Below are positions 23,905 through 35,000 of a DNA stretch of 64,000 nt, piece by piece; the first letter of the stretch is position 1, and every line of letters begins with the position of its first letter. Source of the stretch: Lineus longissimus. Taxonomy: Eukaryota; Nemertea; Pilidiophora; Heteronemertea; Lineidae. The notes beneath the pieces were generated by a model. That model made no database searches, was not told the DNA's origin, and saw nothing but the letters and a program-made list of their open reading frames with translations. The DNA lies in the NCBI RefSeq assembly GCF_910592395.1, contig NC_088315.1:8310501-8374500 (forward strand). The letters are read 5' to 3'. The position numbers were made by a program, and so were the translations under genes.

Positions 23905-24992
23905 TGACTGTGATGAATTTTTATATTGTTTTCACTGCTGGATATTACTTTGGGAGACGGCCGCAGTTGGGTGGAATGATGCGCATGTGGAATGGCTGAC
24001 GGCGTGACGAAATGTTTGCATAATTGGGATGTACGTGGCATTGTCTGTTTTGTTGGTGCGGGTGTGGCACAAAAACGTATCTCTGCACCTCACTGGCAGT
24101 TTGTGGATGCAAGAACTGATAGAGTAAACGTTGGATCTGGATTCTATCTGCCCATCGATGATATGTCCACGAGAAATAAATCGACCTGCATTCAATATCA
24201 CACCACACAGAGACATTTGGTGAGACTGGCTTAGAATTATGCTGTCAATGACGACATTTACAATTTGACAAATGGGGTTGATCAAAACTTTAACCTTGTG
24301 CCAATCCTGTATCGGTGTCGTCTAACTCTGGTGTGTAACTGGACTTGACCGTATGACTGGTGCACAATGGAGCCAATAGATTCCCTGTGTGTTGTGATAA
24401 TGTTTGACACAATTTTGCATGTGACAACTTTACTTTTCAATGAAATCATTTTCATTATGATTCTATGTTCATTCTCAAAAGGTCAGCTTAATATTACGCA
24501 GAAGACCTTGAGCACAAATGTATTGTTACAGATGCATGCAGTATAACTTGGTGAAGTTTCGAGCTCAGGTAATAGTGTCTAAAGATAAAATTTCTTTATA
24601 ATTTGCTACGATTGAGTGAGTGGGGCGGATGCTGTGACCTCACAGTTGCTGTGTAACTCGGTAAAGTTTTGAGCTTGGGTTGTAGTGTTGAAAGATACTA
24701 TTTCTTTAGCATATGCTACATTTGAGGGCGGGGAGGGGTTGATGCTGCATGCAACACAAATTATATTCTTTTGTTTTGCAAATCTTACTCGAGTGGTCAT
24801 AAGTAAAGTAACTGAGTTACTGGGCATTTCGTTGTTGTTGATAGCCTTGGGAGGGGGGTTATTTGCAATTTAAAGACAACTGGAATGTCTACTCTCGTTA
24901 CTGTTCTACGGAGGCAGTTAACCCTGATGAACACTTTTTTGTCCGTTAGGTGCTTGGGGTAACACTGAAGTCGTTTTTGTCTGTGAGGTGAT
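23905..24992. other. ZnT1 3' UTR and intergenic
   Basis: An AATAAA at 24175-24180 could end the zinc transporter transcript with a 3' UTR of about 0.3 kb. A GTAAAGTTTTGAGCT...TAGTGT phrase is partly duplicated at about 24550-24600 and 24660-24710. No further gene is seen. Confidence 0.4.
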
Positions 24993-25167
24993 TGGGGTAA
25001 AGTGAGCCCCAGGGTAATTTGAGCCCCTGTCTAAGTCTTTGTGTCCTACCCCCTCTATTACATAGCTATTAGAATAGTATGTTCTAATTTTAAGTTTATT
25101 ATGTAATAGCCGCGATTCAAAAAAGTTAGACCTGGACTCAAATTTCCTGGGGCTACCTTTACCCCCA
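24993..25167. mobile_element. MITE with GGGGTAAAGTGAGCCCC ends
   Basis: The left end reads TGGGGTAAAGTGAGCCCCAG and the right end is the complement of TGGGGGTAAAGGTAGCCCCAG. Similarity continues inward through ATTTGAGNCC, giving imperfect inverted termini of about 35 bp around a 100-bp AT-rich centre. No coding capacity; no clear target duplication was identified. Confidence 0.7.
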
Positions 25168-25935
25168 AACCATCTTATATCGTTTAGTTTTTTGTCAATC
25201 AACAATGTGTGTCTTATCGCACAGTCAGGTCAGTATGTTTCTATAGTAATAGTATGTTTTTAATGTGTAATAGTCTTTTTCTTGAAAGTGTCGTGTAAAC
25301 TTTGTACCAGATTCACTCGAGAGCCTCAGCAGATGTCCACTGTCTGTTCAGAGTCGAGGGATGTTTCTGGCTTTTATATTTCTGACGATGTGATGACTAT
25401 CGAGATTATCATAGCCGAAGCTTGACTTGTCAGAGTGCCACCTGGTGGTGACTCTTGACACCTGTTTTTATCGCTGTTGGTCTTGTCTCGTTTTTGTTTT
25501 GTTGAAAGGTGTTTGTGGTTAGTTTACCTCAAGGTTGGCTAGAATCACGTCTGCAGTGAACAGTGTCATGATATACATTCAAGAATTGTCCTGAAATTTT
25601 CTTACATGTAGTTTTGTGATTCAGGCAAGTTTGAGGGAAATGAAACTTTTGTTGTGAAGTTTTTCGGAGGCTGGTTTCCTCTTATCGTGAATGCGGCATT
25701 TCATGTAAAGCTGGGACCAAGGTTTGTGGTCTACTTACGAATCAGGTCGTGAACGAGATAGCTGTGACCTTGAAAACTGTACAGTAATTCATGATTCTAG
25801 AACACAATTTTCTTTCTTGTCAGGTAATTTTCTTTCTTTTCTCAGTTAAAACTTAAACATGGTACAGCCAAATTTGTTTACTATCTTATACCGTACATTT
25901 GCAAATTGATGTTTGAGAGGTCGCTGGCTGAGACA

Positions 25936-26032
25936 CGATTGCAGAATCCCTGACAATTCCCAAAAAAGGATGTCACTGTCGAAAGCCTAACCAAACTCCT
26001 CCTTGAAGCAGTTGTCAGGGATTCTGCAATCG
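25936..26032. repeat. Perfect 21-bp inverted repeat
   Basis: The left arm, 25936-25956, starts CGATTGCAGAATCC. The right arm, 26012-26032, is its exact complement. The loop is 55 bp. Confidence 0.9.
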
Positions 26033-26517
26033 GGCCCCGACTTGAATTTAACAGCCAGATTTTGAACAAAGATATGTATGGAGATAAAGTGTTTTCTAAT
26101 TTGTTTCTGCCAGATAAATCATCTGAAATACTGACGGCTGAGCACATTTTGATAAATTTTAAGTTCAGAAACTCAATATTTCTAATCTTGACTTTTATTA
26201 CTGTATGTGATCACAGATTTTTTTATTTGGAGGTCGAGGGATCCAGTATTTACTTAACAGAACGCGAAAATAGTGCTGAAAAAACAGCCATTGAAATGAC
26301 CAAACTTAAACAAGCCGTTGTCAGTAGTTGTTGTCCCTTGGACCTGTGACTGTAAATAGAAAAATTTTATATTTATATTTTGTACAAAATTAACTGCTGT
26401 ATTACTTAAGTAAAGGGCAAGTTGTAAAAAATTCGTAACTTATGGATTTTTTGCCAAAACTAAAAAAAATATACTTGTACTCTTAGTCCGAATTCTTACT
26501 ATCTGTCACGACATTTT

Positions 26518-26670
26518 TACTCTGGTATGAAATTCTGACTCTCTGGTAAGAAATTCTTACTCTGGTATGAAATTCTGACTCTCTGGTAAGAAATTCTGAC
26601 TCTCTGGTAAGAAATTCTTACTCTGGTATGAAATTCTGACTCTGGTAAGAAATTCTTACTCTCTGGCAAG
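26518..26670 (+). repeat. AAATTCTKACTCTCTGGTA minisatellite
   Basis: About seven tandem units of 20-24 bp alternating TCTGGTATGAAATTCTGACT and CTCTGGTAAGAAATTCTTACT. The apparent minus-strand open frame simply translates the repeat. Confidence 0.9.
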
Positions 26671-27196
26671 TTGTTGGATGTTACATTGTATGTTGAGTTT
26701 TTGTATGCCATTCTTTGCATTCAATTTTGTATCATGTGACCAAAGATATGCCTGCCTCCAGCAGTATGTGTGACCGGCTCTGGCTGAAGGATCTGGGAGA
26801 GTTGGTCCTCCAGGGTGAAATGTCTTAACCTTGCACCATGACGTAGTTGACTCCAGGTGGTGCCCTCAATGTGGCAGGGCCATGCAGGGAATTACCCTTG
26901 TCAACTCCTCTTTAGCTTGGCGCTAATCACAGTGAAAATTTTTTTTGTGCAACCAGCCCCAGTTGGTTACATTGTGTCCTTGGTTGTGCAATAGATTTTG
27001 CATTTGACTATCAGTTGGGGACCAAGTTCAGTTCAATTTATGCCTGATTTTAACATAAAATACTAGGTGCTTTCCATTGGCATGTACCTACTGAATCTTA
27101 AGATGTAGGAGTACCATAAAAACAATGCGTTCACAACTTGCTCCATGCTCGCTGCAGTCCTCTGCCATAAAATATGATGAAGCCTCTAAATGTTAA

Positions 27197-27531
27197 AGCG
27201 AACTGGAACCGCCAAGCCAGTTCGTATGACCTCGTTTTCATTTCCCGCGTATCGGGTGATCAGAACGAGGCATGAATGAAACATGGCGCCTAGCTGTCAA
27301 TCATTCAGTGACGTCACTACTATGGAATTTACTACGAAAATTCATGAATGAAAGATCGCATGACTCACGTGATTCTCACATGATTCTCAATAATAACAAA
27401 TTGAACTGCGCATGCTCGGGCACTGGGGGCGGAGCTACAAATCTGAACTCGAATAGGAAGTTGGAAGTTTGACTTTCTCGGGCGGTGAAAGTCGAAAAGT
27501 TGAATAAATCGCTCGGCGGTTCCAGTTCGCT
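27197..27531. mobile_element. TTAA-flanked 335-bp element
   Basis: It is bounded by TTAA at 27193-27196 and 27532-27535. The ends are inverted: AGCGAACTGGAACCGCC on the left, with the complement GGCGGTTCCAGTTCGCT on the right. TTAA duplications are the hallmark of piggyBac-superfamily insertions, but the terminus does not start CCC as in classical piggyBac. No transposase is encoded. Confidence 0.75.
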
Positions 27532-28015
27532 TTAAGTAGACAAAGTTTTGATGATAGAACAGATGGCCCCTCCCACCAGATGAGAATTCTTTGCGGTTTT
27601 GGCATCGACCGGTTTTGAGATGCTCCCTACGAATTCGATAACCTCTTTATTTTTCAACCAATCAGAAATTTCCCACCTATGCGCATATTGATGATGTTCA
27701 CACATTATCCAATATCGCTTTCCATCCCATAATTTGTGAACATAAACAAATGTCCCTTTGACTCTTGGTCCATAAACGATGATATGACAATAGTTCTATG
27801 CTTGCTCGAGCTTTCCAATGGACATATCTTGCCATGATCAATCAATGGTATTCTAATGTAATGTGTTTTATTAGTGAATGGTAATAATAAATGTAACCTC
27901 TTGTATAGAAAACTTTGTTAGTCTGCTTTCGTGTCAACTCTCGTGGTGCTGTCATACTTGTGGGGATGTCTGTCATTTAAAGTCAAGTACTTGTGACAAT
28001 GGTCCTGCTGATAGG

Positions 28016-28150
28016 GACATCCAGCAAGTCTATGACCTCTATTGCTGGTGGGATCATCTAGCTGGTCCATAGCCTCTTTTGCTGGTGAGGACATCTAGCC
28101 AGTCAATAGCCTCTTTTGCTAGTGCGGACATCCAGCCAGTCCATAGCCAC
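28016..28150 (+). repeat. 37-38-bp tandem repeat
   Basis: Three and a half units of the type GACATCTAGCCAGTCCATAG then CCTCTTTTGCTGGTG, with a few substitutions per unit. Confidence 0.85.
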
Positions 28151-28192
28151 ATAAAACACATCTTGAGTGCACCTAATAAGTCTAGGAAAGTC

Positions 28193-28503
28193 TGAAGAAA
28201 GGCTTGGGGCCTAAAAGTCCTAACCCTGTCACACAGGCAATTGAGAGGGAATCTCATTAGCACAAGGAAGCAACTCATCTCATTACACATCTTGAGTGCA
28301 CCTAATAAGTCTAGTCCACTTGTGGAAAGGCAACCAAGATGCCATCAATTGAGCAAGTGCACGGACGTGGAAGCCAACTTGTGGAAAGCATTTGGAAATT
28401 CCTGCCATGAAGAAAGGCTTGGGGCCTAAAAGTCCTAACCCTGTCACACAGGCAATTGAGAGGGAATCTCATTAGCACAAGGGAGCAACTCCTCTCACTA
28501 CAC
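28193..28503 (+). repeat. 96-bp direct repeat, two copies
   Basis: The segments 28193-28288 and 28408-28503 are nearly identical (TGAAGAAAGGCTTGGGGCC ... CTCACTACAC). A second pair, ACATCTTGAGTGCACC ... AAGTCTAG, occurs at 28158-28185 and 28286-28313. Interlocking pairs imply at least two rounds of local duplication. Confidence 0.85.
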
Positions 28504-28603
28504 GGCATCGCAAATAGCGTTGGCTGAGGACGCAACGGAAATGTTAGGGTAATGACAATTTTTCCTATACAAAAGCAAACACGAACAACACACTTAGTTA
28601 TTG

Positions 28604-28609
28604 TTTATT
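28604..28609 (-). terminator. Poly(A) signal of the 263-aa gene
   Basis: TTTATT on the plus strand gives AATAAA on the minus strand about 390 bp after the stop codon at 29001. A second overlapping AATAAA is at complement(28608..28613). The sequence 28610-29000 is then the 3' UTR. Confidence 0.55.
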
Positions 28610-29000
28610 TATTAATTACAACATCCACATCAGTGATTTTCTAATCCAAGATACAATATATTTACGACACCTATACTAATCCTTGAACTGAAAAATAAGT
28701 CTCCAATAATGTAACCGTCTAAACTATCTAAACGAGAGAAACATTACCAATTTGAGTAAACACAATTTCAGTCCAATAAGACACGATTATCACAGAAGCG
28801 CTTTGGGACAGTTCAAACCAATATTTTCAATTGATTTGAATTCAATACAACATTTGACTCGGAGAAGGCTGACCACCATTATATTTTGCAACATTTAAAG
28901 AGTCTTGTGAAGAGAAACTTGTAGACAGTCTGATCTGATCTGATCTGTTAATCTTTCAAAACAATTTTCCCAGTTCCTTTTGTTGGTCTTTCTCTGATAG

Positions 29001-32000
29001 CTAGTTCCTCTGATAGAATCCTCGGTGAGCCTTGTTGGGATCTGCAGCAGTCTTGACTCCATGTATTTGTGTTTGAAGTCGACTTGGGGGCTTGGCTTCA
29101 TTTATTGCTGGCACTGGAAAAAGGGAAAGATGTGACAGGTTTAGTCTGGTTAGATTCGTTACCAAATCTGCTGGCAAATTTCTCTACAGCCAATCAGTTC
29201 TCCCAAACATTTCCGAGGGAACCCTAACACTTCGTAAACAATTGAACACAAGGCAAGACAAGACAAGGCATGGTGACATTTTATTCCATCTTAGCATTTC
29301 ACTTGTACTTAGTCAACAGGGTGTACTTATCAACAGCTGCCTGGCTCTAGTGATAATCATTCAAAATCCCATGCTCAGAATTATCCTAAATAAGAAAATG
29401 ATAAAGAAAAATGGTTTAAAACTCACTTCTTGAGGGTTTTGGAACCATCCATGGTTTAAAGTCTCGCTTTTCTTGTTCGTGTTGTCTGAACTGCCGATAA
29501 CTGCTGATGTCATTTCTGTTGACGCTGTACAATGGCGTCGAGACCTTTCCTAAAGGTGTCGAGTTATTTGCCACGTGGGCTACTTTTCTCCTCGTGAGCT
29601 GTTCGTTTAGTTCACTGTGGTCATAGAGTCTGGTCAGGCCTATGAACGAGGATGAAAGGGGAATATTAGGCGGGGCTTCTCAGATCCCCATGAAAAAGGG
29701 CAAGTTTGTTGATTCTGAAATGCCTTGGTATCCCAAATGATTAGTTCAAAGGGAAAATTCATTGGCCTCGGAGTGCAAGGAATGTTGGCAATTCAACCAA
29801 GACCCTGTGATTGGCGCGTCTGCCATCATGCCTATCTCACTTAAAGGGACAATATAGGCGACAGCTAGGCAGGCAAGATAAAGTTACACAAAGTTGCCTA
29901 TAGGGGTCTCTCACATCTCACAGTACGTCGAAATGATTCATACTTGCACGAGGAATACATGTGCTGAATCTGACATGACCTAGGGCCCTTACTGTGTATA
30001 TTAGTCACCTGAAGATGGCCAAATTAGCCCCTCTGCTCCTGCCTATTGTCTCCCTTTAACCTATCATTTCCCAATTAGTTTCTGTGGTTACAGTCTCAAT
30101 GAAAAAAAAATTATAGGGTAAAAATGCCTCAAATGACATGCTGAACTTAGGCAATACACCCTTATCATCCTTGGACCCTCCATACAAGTAATTGGCAGTG
30201 GCCCAAGGGGTGAGGAACTTCACATTTTTCATTCAACTCACCATCAACAAACACTAGATTATTGCCACCCTGTCCTAACACCTGTTTGACATGCCTCCAG
30301 CTTCCCCCAAGACACCCTTCCCTCTGTTTCTGCATGCCAGGGTCTGGGTATCTGTAAGCCTTCTTATCAACAAGCTCCATATATCTTTGAAAATATGCAT
30401 CGTCATTTGGCACCAGACGTCTCAGGGCCTCTTTTTCATCAAGGCTGGCTCCTATCGTGGCCTGGAAGAAGAATCAAACATTGTTAATGTTATAGGGCTA
30501 TGCCTTTCGTATTTTAAGCGTGGTTCAAGTAAACAGAAATGCAGTTGTACCAAAAACATATCATCTATGCAACTTTGTTAAAACTTGGTAAATGTATGAT
30601 TTGTATATCTATCTACCTAATGAAAATGTTGAAATTAATGCTCAATTCGAAGCAGTAGGCTGATATTATGGTGGAAAAGGGAAGGAGACTAGCGGTAGAA
30701 ATAAATTGGAGTCCTGTAGGTTCTGTTCACTTCTTCTAATTCAATAAACTTTCATGAAAGCTAATACATTGATAGTTACAATTACAAATACAGATTGGAA
30801 GTCCAAATATGTGTGTTCCCAGGCTGGAGTCCAAGACCTGAATGACCATATACAATCTTTGATTTACCATGAAAACTATAACAACACAAAATCACCAAGG
30901 AGACATAATACAAACTTTGACAAATCAAACATGTTTCTGATTGAAAGACTTATACTAATTACACTTGCCAATCAAGCGTCTCCAACTTGTTTGAACATAC
31001 TTGATTAATAAAACAATGACCTTATAGTAAAAGAGTTAAACCCTCAGTAACCATTGTTTTCAGAATTAGCTAACTAGTTTTGTGTTTTGACATGTTCGAT
31101 ATGTCAAATATTCACCTTAAACATTATGAGAAATGATACCTTGTAAATTTATACTTTTGATGAAAAGTGCACCATAAAAGACTCCTGTTGTTTTAAAAAT
31201 CAAATTCGCTCCTGCGAATTATATGCTGTCTACAAAAGACAAGATTAAATAGCAGTATAGATGAAATTACAAAATGAAGTCACTAAAGACGAAACCATAT
31301 AAAAGTATACATGAAATTGCAAAATGAAGTAACATGAAATTCAATAAGTGAACATAATTCTTCACACTATTCCATAGTCAAAATAGCTATATTGTGCACA
31401 TAAACTCATCAAAATGAAAGTCAATTTTATAATTCATAACATCTTTTTCGAGGCAGATGAAAATAGTTGCGTCTTCAGAATGTGGCCAGAAGTCCAGTAT
31501 AAATGTCAAACGCAGATCAAATCATTTCATTGTTCTAAAATTCAGTTTATATTCAGTGTCATGTGATAACAAAATTTACCCCATAAAATACTCCTGTTGT
31601 TTTAAGAGATTTGCTCCTGCAAATTCCAGTTGTCCACACATCTGAAACCCTACTCTTTTTGTTTTTGTTCAGTATCTTAAATTTAACATTGCATTTGCCT
31701 TACTGAAGTCCATGGTGATGCTAACTTGATTACAAAGGCCACCTTTAGGTCCAATCATTTGTGTTCCTGTGCTTGGCAATCGACGGAGTGGGGCGTTGCT
31801 TCCTAATGTGAATGTTCGCTTTAGTCTTGGGTGATCAAAATATACAAAAACATCCTGTTCATTTAGAGACGTATCAAACTCTGAATACTCTCTGATGCAG
31901 TCCGCTATTGTGCATCGATTTGGCAAGAAAATAATTTTACTCTCACATCCATTTAGTGACTGGATAGGGATAGCGATGTACTGTGTGCAACCAAGTAAAT

Positions 32001-35000
32001 CCCTGTTCGGTATCCTATAAATGGGATATTGTGGAAACATATTCATCGGATGTTGTCCTTGGTAGATACTCAAGACACTTATCACATCATTATTACCAAT
32101 TTCATTTCCACATGAATTAAATTTCTTGGCCAAACTGTTCATTGAATCTTTCTGTAATTCATCACCGTGCACAATCTGGATTGGCATCACATGCTCGTGT
32201 CCCGAGTCGAAAACTGGTGAGGGTTTTCTGTCCGCCCTCCCCTTGTCTTTGTCGGACTGACTAGCCATATCACACTGGACGGATGCTGAGTTGCGCTCAG
32301 AGGCAACTTGTACAGAAACAGACGTGCTGCTGCACACATACTGTACTGACTTTGAGACCTTTTCTTGGCTGCATTGTACTGTCACGGTGTGAGTCTCTGG
32401 AGCAAACTGACTCGCATAGGTGTTTGTTTCTGGTTTGCACTGAACACCAACCGACACTCTCGTAGGCACGGAGTCTGCATCAGTTTGTGATGACACACTC
32501 CTAGTCCTAATTTGAATTGATGTAAAATCTTCTTGATGGGAGAAGTCCTCTGGATTGTCGACATGTGTCTCTGCAAAAGTTGGCTTGGCTATTGATGAAA
32601 CCATCTTCCGTGAAGGCATGCTAATTGGATTGTCACTCACGTTTCGTCCTTTGATTTTCTGTAAATACAGTTCCATACGGTTTTTATCACGACGAAGTGT
32701 TGAAGGTGATTTCAAACCTTTGATCCTTAGAGGTGCAGCAGTTCGTTTTAAAGCTCCATCAGCGTTCCAGAAGAGAGTTAGCGACGTTCCTTCTGCAGTT
32801 GCTGAGATATCCCATTCGTTTGGCATACTGGTCAATCCAAGAGTGGCTATCACCGATGTGATACTCTGAGGTAGCATCGATATCGTCATGATGAGCTGAG
32901 TCACTCGCTTGGCGTCTTCCTCTTGTTTCTCTGGGATCCTTTGGGTTCTCCACCAAATATTATGGGGGAAAAAGGAAGGAGACTAGCGGTAGAAATAAAT
33001 TGGAGTCCTGTAGGTTCTGTTCACTTCTTCTAATTCAATAAACTTTCATGAAAGCTAATACATTGATAGTTACAATTACAAATACAGATTGGAAGTCCAA
33101 ATATGTGTGTTCCCAGGCTGGAGTCCAAGACCTGAATGACCATATACAATCTTTGATTTACCATGAAAACTATAACAACACAAAATCACCAAGGAGACAT
33201 AATACAAACTTTGACAAATCAAACATGTTTCTGATTGAAAGACTTATACTAATTACACTTGCCAATCAAGCGTCTCCAACTTGTTTGAACATACTTGATT
33301 AATAAAACAATGACCTTATAGTAAAAGAGTTAAACCCTCAGTAACCATTGTTTTCAGAATTAGCTAACTAGTTTTGTGTTTTGACATGTTCGATATGTCA
33401 AATATTCACCTTAAACATTATGAGAAATGATACCTTGTAAATTTATACTTTTGATGAAAAGTGCACCATAAAACTGACATGTCTGGTTAATGTACAGCGG
33501 CAAAGTTTATTTCTATTTGCTTGTGCCACAAGTAAATACAATGTACATGAACAGCGTAGGCCTATAACATGGAAAACTTCTTTGAAGAAAGAAAACTTAC
33601 AGGTCTGACATATTTCCAGTTGCCATCGGTCAGTGTGACGGGCACATTGGTAGGTTGTTCTCGACCCTGCGTGCCCATCCAGTCGTTCATTGTGGAATAT
33701 GATGTTCTGTGAGACAAAATTGAAGTCAGAATTATGTGCAACAAGTTAGTAAGTAGAGAAACCTCTCTTAGCAGACACTTCTGTAAGCAGGTCCAAACCC
33801 TCCCTATTAAGAACACTGATCCTGGATCGCTGATCCACTTTATTCTTATGTGCCTTGTAGTTAATGGTATTATTGCAAGATCAATACCCCATACCATGGA
33901 CACATCGCTTGAGACCTTGGGCTAGACACTTTCTTGATAATAAAAAAATCCCTTGAATCATTTTCTGGATTAGGAGTTACCCACACAGGTCAAGTTAAAA
34001 TGAATTTATAGCTTAACTTACAACGATCTTGAGAAGGGTCTGTATTGTGGTCCATGGACAGGCCCTGAAGGTCGATAGGGCTCCAACTGTGACTGTATAC
34101 ACAATGACATGTCGGTTGGTGGCGGGTTGTGATCTGAAATTTAAGAGAAGCGTCAAATGAAAAAACATCTGTGGTATAATTGTGGTAGAACTGGTTACCC
34201 TAACTGTAGTTTACAACAATTTTCCCTGGTCCGTTTTGTTGGGCTGTTGTGTTGTTCCACCTGCGAGTTTCTGTCCCTCTAAACTTCATCAGGGTGGCTG
34301 GAGTTGACCCTTGTCTGCCTTCTTAAAGGTTCGGTGAGGTATATAGAATCGCGTTGTGACACAGTGTGGTTTCTCAATGATGTCCTGGTGGGCTGATGTC
34401 CAGGTGGTTCATGATGAAAAGATACCATGCAACAATATCCTAACTTGGATTTCCAATGATTGTTTATCTTGCCAACGGAAAAGAAAGCACGGTTTCTCAA
34501 AGGTCTGCACTACATTTCATTGTGAATAACCTTGGTTCTGCAAGTTGGCCGATAATCTCATTGAAAATTCTCTTGAACCCCCCCCCCCCCAAATACAGCT
34601 GAACTGAGGTGCTGTATACATAACTCATACACCTACCATACGACATGTCAGAACCTTAGAATGAACTTATCCACAAGTATAGTGAATTGTCAAAGCGACA
34701 ATCATTAAAGGACCTCCCTAGAGGAGCAATCAGATCTATAGACAGTCACAGCCCCCCCCCCTTGGAATACTCCCTAATACCTAACACAGACACTTACCAT
34801 ACAAACCCACTGAACGAAATCCCTAACCTTTTCCTATCAAGTATGAATACACAACTCAGATATGAATAACCAATATGCTGTAGACTGATAAATTATTCGC
34901 CGATGTATTAAAAATACTCAGCTCAATGACTTGGAACAATCTACCGAAGCGCCACAGCTCAGCATAGAAACCACACACTAGAGTTTACCGCAGTGGAGTT

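Larger units (their letters stand above)
25168..28603. other. Intergenic, repeat-rich
   Basis: No exon recognised. It holds a perfect 21-bp inverted repeat (25936-26032), a minisatellite (26518-26670), a TTAA-flanked element (27197-27531) and tandem and direct repeats (28016-28503). Confidence 0.5.
30663..33473 (-). mobile_element. Young LTR-flanked element in an intron, no pol
   Basis: A 2,811-bp unit consists of two 517-bp direct repeats around about 1.8 kb. In minus sense the repeats run from TTTTATGGTG to (CACCA)TAATAT, giving the short inverted TGGTG/CACCA ends expected of LTRs. Directly after the 5' repeat (minus sense) comes TTGGTGGAGAACCC, a plausible tRNA primer-binding site since its complement ends ACCA. 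Before the 3' repeat is a weak purine stretch, AACAACAGGAG. No reverse transcriptase, integrase or protease frame exists; the only ORF is the one at 31669-32889. Flanking CAG on both sides could be a minimal target duplication, but no 4-6 bp duplication is clear. Alternative: a tandem duplication rather than retrotransposition. AATAAA motifs in the repeats lie on the plus strand, which does not fit the minus orientation. Confidence 0.75.

Noticed and set aside
30754-31008. 84-codon ORF occurring identically at 30754 and 33048
   Set aside because: It lies wholly within the 517-bp terminal repeats, so identity reflects repeat duplication and not coding constraint.
31669-32904. The element ORF as an internal exon of the 263-aa gene
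   Set aside because: The exons on either side (33601 and 30461) already join in phase 0, and the ORF is bounded by terminal repeats.
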